This document shows positions 1 to 5,006 of a stretch of DNA of 8,852 bases, in pieces; position 1 is the first letter of the stretch; each line of letters begins with the position of its first letter. Under the pieces are notes generated by a model, which worked only from the letters and a program-made list of their open reading frames with translations, ran no database searches and was not told the origin of the DNA. Position numbers and translations under genes: made by a program. The stretch spans positions 3,710 to 12,561 of the forward strand of contig PMZS01000402.1 in the NCBI GenBank assembly GCA_003170115.1, written 5' to 3'. The DNA comes from Spirochaetaceae bacterium. GTDB lineage: Bacteria; Spirochaetota; Spirochaetia; SZUA-6; Fen-1364.

Positions 1-703
1 CGATTGAATCGAAAAGGAACGTGCAGATATCTTCCAGCAGACGGGGGTTGCGGACGGAGTACCTGTCCATGACATTCCGGAGGATAATCGTGCTGTATAT
101 TCCGTTCAGATATTGGTCGATCTGCTCATCGGTGAACAGCACGTGGTGGATCCCGGGCAGGCCTCCATACCTGATGAACGATCGAAACATCTCCGCCTCA
201 TCGGCAGTGCTTCCCGCAGCCTTGCGGAACTCTATGAACTCTCCAAAGGTCAGGGGAAACACTGGAAACTCGATGTATCGACCAGCAATTCGTGTGGCGA
301 GATCTGATGCGAGCAGCGAGGCGTTGGATCCGGTCAGGAAAAGCTCAAAAGGTCCCTCGGCTGCGAGCGACGCTACTGCGCGTTCCCAGTGATCCACGTT
401 CTGAACCTCATCCACCAGCAGCGCCAGGCGTCCATCGGGGGATTCTTTGCGTGCTTCCTCTGCCAACTGGTGTAAATCACGATGATTCCTGACCATTTCA
501 TATTTGATGGACTCGGTACTCACCAGGAGGACTTTCCTGGGGTCGTTGGTACGCGCTCTGAGGCGCTCGGAGATTTGTCGGAGCAGGATGCTCTTCCCGA
601 CCCTGCGCATGCCGGTCAATACCTTGACGACGGGCGTCCCGATCCATTTGTCAATCGAGTCCAGGTAGATCGTTCTCTGCACTTCGAAGTCGGCGGCCAG
701 CAT
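1..703 (-). CDS. AAA ATPase of the DUF4143 family, C-terminus beyond window
   Basis: P-loop ATPase of the AAA_14/DUF4143 type; the cellular role of this widespread family is poorly defined. 234 codons are visible, running off the left edge. Walker A is GMRRVGKS (residues 31-38), Walker B is LALLVDE (93-99, D98/E99), and a sensor-like strand FLTGSN follows (122-127). Then comes the family's usual segment GRYIEFPVFPLTFGEF (141-156). The C-terminal DUF4143 domain would lie outside the window, so intactness cannot be judged. The start is the ATG at 703; upstream in frame there is only a TGA and no other start codon. No Shine-Dalgarno sequence is visible, which fits the predicted promoter with its -10 box six bases before the ATG. 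Such ATPases are often found among TA genes, as here. The family call is firm from the motifs; the function is not known. Confidence 0.9.
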   Translation of the reverse strand, partial: MLAADFEVQRTIYLDSIDKWIGTPVVKVLTGMRRVGKSILLRQISERLRARTNDPRKVLLVSTESIKYEMVRNHRDLHQLAEEARKESPDGRLALLVDEVQNVDHWERAVASLAAEGPFELFLTGSNASLLASDLATRIAGRYIEFPVFPLTFGEFIEFRKAAGSTADEAEMFRSFIRYGGLPGIHHVLFTDEQIDQYLNGIYSTIILRNVMDRYSVRNPRLLEDICTFLFDSI

Positions 704-705
704 AA

Positions 706-760
706 TTCGATTATGATCGAAGAAATATCAATTTGCAAGAGTATTTCGATTGTGATCAAC
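706..760 (-). promoter_or_regulatory. Promoter and paired palindromic operator of the DUF4143 ATPase
   Basis: Two copies of a 16-bp box lie 39 bp apart on the plus strand: TTCGATTATGATCGAA at 706-721 (perfect 6-bp arms TTCGAT/ATCGAA) and the weaker TTCGATTGTGATCAAC at 745-760. Reading toward the ATPase, a -35 TTGCAA (738-733) and -10 CATAAT (715-710) are separated by 17 bp, and the ATG starts six bases after the -10. Box 1 covers the -10 and box 2 lies upstream of the -35, about four helical turns away. This is the layout of a repressor site with a cooperative second site. The binding protein is not known; autoregulation by the ATPase is a guess. Confidence 0.6.
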
Positions 761-818
761 AAAGTCTTTCAAAATGTCTTTCAAGGATATTTGGTAAAAG
801 TGCTGAGAGCTTCGAACC

Positions 819-1001
819 CTACCCGGCCAGCAGGATGCCAAGGGCCCCCGCGTTGCGCATCACACAGCCGTCGAAGGAGAGCACCTGGAGATCGGGGAAA
901 ATGCGGAGAAACCCCGGGGAAGTAGCCAGGTGGATTGCGTCCGGGCTCCGCACGGGCTCCATGGGGAACTCTTTTGCCGCTCGATCCAGGGATATCCGTA
1001 C
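819..1001 (-). pseudogene. PIN-domain toxin, C-terminal remnant
   Basis: An open frame of 60 codons to a TAG at 819-821 reads as the last 40% of a PIN ribonuclease toxin: SLDRAAKEFPMEPVRSPDAIHLAT, then LQVLSFDGCVMRNAGALGIL. The two C-terminal PIN acids are present (D in DAIHLAT, D in SFDG). The frame is closed upstream by a TGA at 1002-1004, and a short stretch IIRELSTDI just before it reads in another frame, so at least one frameshift is present. The N-terminal half, with the first catalytic Asp and Glu, is missing. It lies directly downstream of the truncated antitoxin at 1051-1146 on the same strand, the normal antitoxin-toxin order. It is not obviously a copy of the intact PIN toxin at 3900-4340, although the motifs match. 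A functional product is very unlikely. Confidence 0.8.
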
Positions 1002-1050
1002 TCAACTCGCGAATGATCCAGGAGCGGTTCTTTGCGCGCCGTTGGGAGCG

Positions 1051-1146
1051 TCACCAAAGGATGACGCTGCCTGACCTGACTTTCCGCAGGTAGGCGCTGA
1101 GCTTGTTCTTGAGCTCCTTGATACCGGTAGTCTTCAGAGATCGCAT
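1051..1146 (-). pseudogene. Phd/YefM-type antitoxin, truncated N-terminal remnant
   Basis: A 31-codon frame reads MRSLKTTGIKELKNKL then SAYLRKVRSGSVILW and stops. It is the DNA-binding N-terminus of a Phd/YefM-type antitoxin and resembles the first 27 residues of the intact antitoxin at 3594 (MKSVGIKVLKDNLSKYLKLV). The break falls where the family continues VILVTD: another frame reads L-V-T at that spot, which points to a small frameshift. The central and toxin-binding parts are gone. The PIN toxin remnant follows on the same strand. The operator upstream is intact, so a short N-terminal DNA-binding peptide could in principle still be made; whether it folds or dimerises is unknown. Confidence 0.8.
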
Positions 1147-1152
1147 GCTTGT

Positions 1153-1181
1153 GTAGTAGCTACATGTAGCTACTTCATTAA
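1153..1181 (-). promoter_or_regulatory. Palindromic operator and promoter of the decayed antitoxin
   Basis: A perfect 20-bp palindrome AGTAGCTACATGTAGCTACT lies at 1155-1174. On the minus strand it fills the space between a -35 TTAATG (1181-1176) and a -10 TACTAC (1158-1153), spacer 17 bp. The antitoxin ATG follows the -10 after six bases. The half-site AGTAGCTA is the same as in the operator at 3564-3588 before the intact Phd/PIN pair. Phd-type antitoxins are known to repress their own promoters through such palindromes. Confidence 0.75.
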
Positions 1182-1213
1182 GAGGCGCCTGGAAGCACGC
1201 ACATTTCTTCTAT

Positions 1214-1247
1214 TTGACAATCAGTCAATCTGATACTATAGTACTAT
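1214..1247 (+). promoter_or_regulatory. Strong promoter of the RHH-MNT/HEPN operon with palindrome over the -10
   Basis: The -35 is a perfect TTGACA (1214-1219), the spacer is 17 bp and the -10 is TATAGT (1237-1242). A perfect 10-bp palindrome ATAGTACTAT (1238-1247) covers the -10, and TACTAT is repeated directly at 1235-1240 and 1242-1247. This is a plausible operator for the ribbon-helix-helix domain of the first gene product. The ATG at 1254 lies 11 bases after the -10, so the leader would be only a few bases and no Shine-Dalgarno site is seen. Confidence 0.7.
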
Positions 1248-1253
1248 CAAGCT

Positions 1254-1817
1254 ATGCGAAAGACCGCTTCGGGACGATTTGTTCTCCGTCTGCGCCCTTC
1301 AGTTCACGAATCTCTTCGAGAAGTGGCATCACAGCGAGGAGTTTCCCTGAACGCGATATGCGAAGAGGCTCTGGAAGCCCTCGTGTCTGGAAAACGCGAG
1401 GACCCGCACGTCATCGCCGGAATCCGCGAGCTTCTTGGGGATTCCATGATCGGCGTCGTCCTCTTTGGCTCCGTGGCACGAGGGGACTCCCGCAATTCGT
1501 CAGACACCGATCTGCTGATTGTCCTGGACCGACCTCGCCCGCTCAGCAGAAAACTGTACTCGCTCTGGGACGATCATTTCGGAGAGAACCGGCACAGCCC
1601 GCACTTTGTTCACCTGCCTGAGAAAACGGAAGATGCCGGCTCGTTGTGGTGTGAAGCAGCGGTGGACGGCATCGTGCTTGTGGACCATGAAGGCGAGGTC
1701 TCACGGTTCCTGGGAACCCTCCGCCGGGAAATTGCCTCTGGCCGCCTCAAGCGGCTCTCCGCATATGGCCATCCCTACTGGGTGAAAACGCAAGGAGGCG
1801 CGGAGCATGTTCAATGA
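1254..1817 (+). CDS. RHH-nucleotidyltransferase (MNT) fusion protein, probable antitoxin
   Basis: 187 residues in two parts. Residues 6-45 (GRFVLRLRPSVHESLREVAS then GVSLNAICEEALEAL) look like a ribbon-helix-helix DNA-binding domain of the HicB/Arc type. Residues 66-100 carry the minimal nucleotidyltransferase signature GSx10DxD: G72-S73, D84 and D86. The C-terminal part has the conserved-looking SPHFVHLPE and GSLWCEAAVDGIVL. A clear third catalytic acid is not obvious: the strand where it is expected reads SPHFVHL. In characterised HEPN/MNT systems the MNT enzyme neutralises the HEPN toxin by adding AMP; that role here is inferred from pairing with the HEPN gene, which overlaps by 11 bp. The RHH part would allow self-repression at the palindrome over its -10. 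The start ATG is fixed by the promoter just upstream. Domain calls are good; the enzymatic role is inferred. Confidence 0.85.
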   Translation: MRKTASGRFVLRLRPSVHESLREVASQRGVSLNAICEEALEALVSGKREDPHVIAGIRELLGDSMIGVVLFGSVARGDSRNSSDTDLLIVLDRPRPLSRKLYSLWDDHFGENRHSPHFVHLPEKTEDAGSLWCEAAVDGIVLVDHEGEVSRFLGTLRREIASGRLKRLSAYGHPYWVKTQGGAEHVQ

Positions 1818-2220
1818 CAGCCTGGCCATGGACTACCTGAAGCGTGCCGGCCACCGGCTCAAGGCCCTGGAAGTGCTCATGGAGGAACAGAGTTGGGCCG
1901 ACGTCGTGCGGGAAGCGCAGGAACTGGTGGAGATCACCCTGAAGGCACTGCTGCGAGCGGCACGGATCGAAGTCCCGAGAGTTCACGATGTGAGCCCCCT
2001 TCTGGAGCAGAACCGTGAAATGCTGCCCCCCGGCATTCGTCCCAGGGTCGAGGAGCTGGTCCGCATCTCGCGTTTCCTCAGACGCGATCGCGAACTCGCC
2101 TTCTATGGCAGCGAGGACCTCACTCCGTCGGATTTCTATACTCGTGAGGACGCCGCCACCGCCCTGGGTTACGCGCGGCTCGTTCACGGGGAAGTGTTCA
2201 AGGCGATGTCGAAGCCATAG
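1807..2220 (+). CDS. HEPN-domain protein, probable toxin partner of the MNT fusion
   Basis: 137 residues, mostly helical, matching the HEPN family that pairs with MNT nucleotidyltransferases: SLAMDYLKRAGHRLKALEVL, ADVVREAQELVEITLKALL, VPRVHDVSPLLEQ, then RFLRRDRELAFYGSED and a final helix DAATALGYARLVHGEVF. Many HEPN toxins are ribonucleases with an Rx4-6H motif; the only candidate here is R53-x6-H60 (RIEVPRVH), in a loop rather than the classical RNxxxH position, so nuclease activity is uncertain. The start ATG has a strong AAGGAGG site at 1792-1798 (8-bp spacer) and overlaps the preceding gene by 11 bp, so translation is probably coupled. In contrast to the first gene, this one has a good ribosome site. 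The next gene, mtnK, begins 10 bp after the stop. Confidence 0.85.
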   Translation: MFNDSLAMDYLKRAGHRLKALEVLMEEQSWADVVREAQELVEITLKALLRAARIEVPRVHDVSPLLEQNREMLPPGIRPRVEELVRISRFLRRDRELAFYGSEDLTPSDFYTREDAATALGYARLVHGEVFKAMSKP

Positions 2221-2230
2221 AGGAGTTGTG

Positions 2231-3493
2231 ATGGCATACCACGCGCTGAACGAGAAGACCCTTCCCGACTACCTCCGCGGCCGTCCTGCGGTCGCCGCGA
2301 GGTTTGACCGCGGGGCCGATCTCTCCGTGAAGGAGGTGGGGGATGGGAACCTGAACCTCGTGTTCATCGTTGCAAACCGGGATGAGCCGGACCAGGCCGT
2401 CATCGCCAAGCAGGCCTTGAACTACCTGAGGGTGGCGGGGGAATCCTGGCCGCTCACACGGGAGCGCATGCGCTTCGAGTCCCTGGCCATGCAGACCTAC
2501 AACCGCCTGTGCCCCGGGCTGGTGCCCGAGATTTATGACTACGACGAAGAGATGTCCCTCATGGTCATGGAGTATCTCGGAAGCCACGAGATCATGCGCA
2601 AGGCGCTGGTGGAACGGTGGCGCTTCCCGAAGTTCGTGGACCACATCAGCACCTTCCTGGTGAGCTCCCTGTTCTACACTTCTGACTTCTCCCTGCCCGG
2701 CGTCCAGAAGAAGGAGATGCAGGCGAGGTTCATCAATCCTCACCTCAACAAGCTGCAGGAGGATTTCGTCTACACGAATCCCTACATCAGCTCACCCGAG
2801 AACAAGTGGAATCCGCTGATGGATTCAGAGGTGGAGGCGATCAGGGCAGATGCCGGCGTGAAGGCCGAGATTGCGCAGATGAAAGCCGCCTACATGACGC
2901 ACGCGGAGGCACTCATCCACGCGGACCTGCACACGGGCAGCATCATGCTGAATGAGACTGACACCCGTGTGATCGACCCTGAGTTCTGCTTCTTCGGGCC
3001 CATGGCATATGACGTCGGTGCCGTGCTGCAGAACCTCGTGTTGAACTGCCTGTCCCATTTTGGTCACACACCGGACCGGGCGCAGCGGGAAGAATACCAG
3101 GACTACGTGCTGGGCCTGGTCCGCGGAGTGTGGAACGAGTTCGCGCGGAAGCTCGACGAGGTCTGGAAAGCCCATCCCGAGGGGGACCTCATGCCCGCGC
3201 GGTACTGGGAGTCTGCTGGAGGAACGGATGCTTTTGCGACCTTCCGCCGCGCTACTATTCTGCGGCTCCTGCAGGAAACCGCGGGCCACGGAGGCGTGAA
3301 GTTCCTCAGGCGGATGATGGGCATTGTGAACGTGTGGGACATCGAAAGCATCACGGACATCCGCAAGCGCGCGGTCGCGGAGAAGGCCGCAATTCGGATC
3401 GGCGTTCGCTGGCTCATGGACCGGAGCAGGGTGACCTCGGTGGATGACTTGATTCGAGTCGTGAAGGAAGAGATTGCCGGAATCCAGACATAG
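2231..3493 (+). CDS. mtnK: S-methyl-5-thioribose kinase
   Basis: Phosphorylates methylthioribose with ATP to methylthioribose 1-phosphate, a step of cytosolic methionine salvage from 5'-methylthioadenosine. 420 residues, the usual MtnK size. Family motifs in order: GDGNLN glycine-rich loop (37-42), K60 in VIAKQALNYLR, hinge VMEYL (112-116), catalytic loop HADLHTGS (230-237, D232), and metal-binding DPEF with GPMAYDVG (249-263). No frameshift or lost key residue is seen. The start is the ATG at 2231 with AGGAG at 2221-2225, directly after the HEPN stop; this frame is open further upstream inside the HEPN gene, but that part has no family similarity. The 10-bp gap suggests read-through from the TA promoter. 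The usual partner mtnA, the isomerase, is not in the window, so this is an isolated salvage gene among TA loci. A third TA component with kinase fold is a less likely reading, as all MtnK motifs are kept. Confidence 0.95.
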   Translation: MAYHALNEKTLPDYLRGRPAVAARFDRGADLSVKEVGDGNLNLVFIVANRDEPDQAVIAKQALNYLRVAGESWPLTRERMRFESLAMQTYNRLCPGLVPEIYDYDEEMSLMVMEYLGSHEIMRKALVERWRFPKFVDHISTFLVSSLFYTSDFSLPGVQKKEMQARFINPHLNKLQEDFVYTNPYISSPENKWNPLMDSEVEAIRADAGVKAEIAQMKAAYMTHAEALIHADLHTGSIMLNETDTRVIDPEFCFFGPMAYDVGAVLQNLVLNCLSHFGHTPDRAQREEYQDYVLGLVRGVWNEFARKLDEVWKAHPEGDLMPARYWESAGGTDAFATFRRATILRLLQETAGHGGVKFLRRMMGIVNVWDIESITDIRKRAVAEKAAIRIGVRWLMDRSRVTSVDDLIRVVKEEIAGIQT

Positions 3494-3558
3494 GGATTGC
3501 GCCGCAAAAGCTGAGCAAGCACGGGGAATTCTGCGCCGCTCTTTTCTCCATGAGGGGC

Positions 3559-3588
3559 TTGAGTAAAGTAGCTAAGTTAGCTACTTTA
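3559..3588 (+). promoter_or_regulatory. Promoter and palindromic operator of the Phd/PIN operon
   Basis: A perfect 25-bp inverted repeat spans 3564-3588: arms TAAAGTAGCTAA and TTAGCTACTTTA around a central G at 3576. A -35 TTGAGT (3559-3564) and -10 TACTTT (3582-3587) are spaced 17 bp, so the palindrome covers the spacer and the -10. The ATG at 3594 begins six bases after the -10. The half-site core AGTAGCTA is shared with the operator of the decayed locus at 1155-1174. Confidence 0.8.
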
Positions 3589-3593
3589 TTGTC

Positions 3594-3899
3594 ATGAAGT
3601 CCGTCGGCATCAAGGTGCTCAAGGACAACCTCAGTAAGTACCTCAAGCTGGTCAGAGGCGGAGAGACAATACTTGTGACGGACAGGAACGAGGTGATCGC
3701 GGAAATCCGGCAGCCAGCACGGCACTTGCCCGGTGGGGGGAGCCGGTTGGCGACGTTCCTGGATGAAGAGGCTCGGCGAGGCAGTGTTGTGCGGGCCAAA
3801 CCAGGCGCCACGTCCAGCTTTTCAAAGCTTCGAAGTTTGCCTCGGCCGCGTGTACCCATAGATCTGCAGTCGCTCCTGGACGAGACCAGGGCTGACTGA
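3594..3899 (+). CDS. Phd/YefM-type antitoxin
   Basis: 101 residues. The N-terminal half (MKSVGIKVLKDNLSKYLKLV, GGETILVTDRNEVIAEI) is the Phd/YefM fold that dimerises and binds operator DNA. The C-terminal half (about 48-101, with FLDEEARRGSV and the acidic end LQSLLDETRAD) should wrap the toxin. It should neutralise the PIN toxin encoded immediately after it and repress the operon at the 25-bp palindrome. No Shine-Dalgarno sequence precedes the ATG, and the predicted transcript would begin at or next to the start codon. The stop TGA abuts the toxin start TTG. Length and sequence look intact. Confidence 0.9.
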   Translation: MKSVGIKVLKDNLSKYLKLVRGGETILVTDRNEVIAEIRQPARHLPGGGSRLATFLDEEARRGSVVRAKPGATSSFSKLRSLPRPRVPIDLQSLLDETRAD

Positions 3900-4340
3900 T
3901 TGACCTGCAGGTACTTTGATTCCAGTGCTGTTCTTTCTGAATTGCTGGTTCAGCAAAGTCCCCCCGCAATGCGAGAGCTCTGGCAAAGCGCGGAAGAACG
4001 GCTTTCCTCAAGCCTGCTCAGGATCGAATGCGTCATTGCCATTCGTCGGGCATCTCTCCTCCAGGGGGGAACCGCTGACGACGCGTGGGTCCAGGAGCGG
4101 CTGGGCCTCTTATCCGATGTCCTGGATGAGCTCAATTTCAAGCCGGTCGATTCGTCGATCGAGATGATCATCCGAGATACCCCGGCCCTTGCGGGCTGCC
4201 GGACGCTGGATGCGATTCATGTTGCCACCGCCATGCATTTCAGACCCTACGCGGAAGGCCCGCTGGAGATCGTGAGCCTCGACAGCAGGATGAGGCGGGT
4301 GGCAGGAAAGCTGGGGTTCCAGGTTCAACCGTCGGATTGA
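3900..4340 (+). CDS. PIN-domain ribonuclease toxin (VapC-like)
   Basis: 146 residues with all four acidic PIN positions: D7 in RYFDSSAV, E43 in RIECVIAIRR, D104 in RTLDAIHVATA, D128 in VSLDSRMRRVA. These coordinate the metal ions in PIN ribonucleases, which cut RNA and stop translation. The frame has no ATG at the right place; the TTG at 3900-3902 directly follows the antitoxin TGA, so a weak start coupled to antitoxin translation is the likely choice and would keep toxin below antitoxin level. The start MTCRYFDSSA fits the usual family start. The 3' end overlaps the decayed VapC on the other strand by 16 bp. It appears intact. Confidence 0.9.
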   Translation: MTCRYFDSSAVLSELLVQQSPPAMRELWQSAEERLSSSLLRIECVIAIRRASLLQGGTADDAWVQERLGLLSDVLDELNFKPVDSSIEMIIRDTPALAGCRTLDAIHVATAMHFRPYAEGPLEIVSLDSRMRRVAGKLGFQVQPSD

Positions 4341-4613
4341 TGAGCGGCGGCTCCTCGTTTTGCCCGGGCCCAGTTTTCTACCCTCAACCCCTGGACTCTC
4401 TTGAGCTCACGCTCGTTGTTGGTCACGAATACCAGACTTCGCGATCTCGCCTGTGCTGCAAGCAATAGATCCATTGGCCCGATGGGTGTGCCAGTGGCCT
4501 CCAGGGAGTGTCGGATCCGACCATATTCAGAGGCTGCCGAGGAATCGAAGTTCAGCATGAGGTTTCTTGTTGATAATGTAGATGCAGATGTTCGTATCAA
4601 GAAGGCAGGTCAT
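4325..4613 (-). pseudogene. vapC: VapC PIN toxin with internal deletion
   Basis: The N-terminus is clear: from the ATG at 4613 it reads MTCLLDTNICIYIINKKPHA, the classical VapC start with the first catalytic Asp, and then shifts out of frame to a TGA at 4527-4529. The C-terminal third reads in another frame from about 4550 to 4325: FDSSAASEYGRIRHSLEATG, TPIGPMDLLLAAQARS and LVFVTNNERELKRV then GLRVENW. The middle of the domain, roughly 50 residues with the conserved Glu region, is absent, so a deletion of a length not divisible by three joined the two parts. The ATG overlaps the vapB stop (ATGA), the normal vapBC coupling. The 3' end extends past the conserved ENW into the end of the convergent PIN gene. 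It is almost certainly inactive. Confidence 0.88.
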
Positions 4614-4792
4614 GAGACGACGTCGCGTTTTTCGTAGTTCCCCTGGTCACGTTTGAAATCCATGAAATCTTCGGAGAACTTTTCGAGGCTCCTTCTAAAA
4701 AGCATCCACGGGTCCTGATCTTTTGGAATGAGCATGACGATTCCATTGATCTTGGACGAAGTCGGGCCGCGCTGGTGGCTATAGAATTTCAT
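4610..4792 (-). pseudogene. vapB: VapB antitoxin lacking its DNA-binding domain
   Basis: The C-terminal part is a typical VapB toxin-binding tail: VMLIPKDQDPWMLFRRSLEK and FSEDFMDFKRDQ, ending in RDVVS with TGA overlapping the vapC ATG. The N-terminal AbrB-type swapped-hairpin DNA-binding domain (usual SQAVRLPKEFR region) is missing; instead the frame begins MKFYSHQRGPTSSKINGIV, starting inside the end of the HicB-like gene. A deletion thus appears to have joined the two loci near 4755-4790. The frame is open, so a short tail peptide could be made, but it could not repress DNA. The exact start is uncertain. Confidence 0.75.
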
Positions 4793-4967
4793 TTGCGGGC
4801 TTGTAGCCGGCCACCTCTTCAGCAATCACCATTCTATACGCGTCCGCGATGTTCTTTTCGAGCTCATCGGGGGATTCTCCCTGGTTGAAGACGCCAGGAA
4901 CCTCCTTGATGCGACCGACATACCAGTCGTCGTCCAGCCAGTACTCAAGAGTAAACGTACGTTCCAT
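4779..4967 (-). CDS. HicB-like antitoxin without HicA
   Basis: 62 residues: MERTFTLEYWLDDDWYVGRI, KEVPGVFNQGESPDELEKNI, ADAYRMVIAEE, then VAGYKPANEIL. The first 50 residues match the HicB/UPF0150 partial RNase-H fold that neutralises HicA mRNA-interferase toxins. GAGG lies eight bases before the ATG, and TATAGT/TATAGG steps at about 4980-4990 could be a -10, though no good -35 is seen. No HicA-like sequence follows. The last residues overlap the start of the VapB remnant, so the native C-terminus may have been replaced at a deletion junction. It could be a solitary HicB-like protein, which is common, or an orphan left after loss of hicA. Confidence 0.7.
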   Translation of the reverse strand: MERTFTLEYWLDDDWYVGRIKEVPGVFNQGESPDELEKNIADAYRMVIAEEVAGYKPANEIL

Positions 4968-5006
4968 CGATTTTCCTCACCTATACTATACTGGATCGAA
5001 AAGAGG

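Noticed and set aside
2015..2230. Upstream extension of the mtnK frame
   Set aside because: Lies within the HEPN gene in another frame; MtnK similarity begins at the ATG at 2231, which has its own ribosome site.
3498..3539. Direct repeat TGCGCCGC at 3498-3505 and 3532-3539 in the gap after mtnK
   Set aside because: Short GC-rich 8-mer, only two copies, no promoter or hairpin relation.
4342..4360. Short hairpin GAGC-GGCG-GCTC followed by CTCGTTTT after the PIN toxin
   Set aside because: Only a 4-bp stem and a poor T run, and it falls inside the end of the opposite vapC remnant; too weak to call a terminator.
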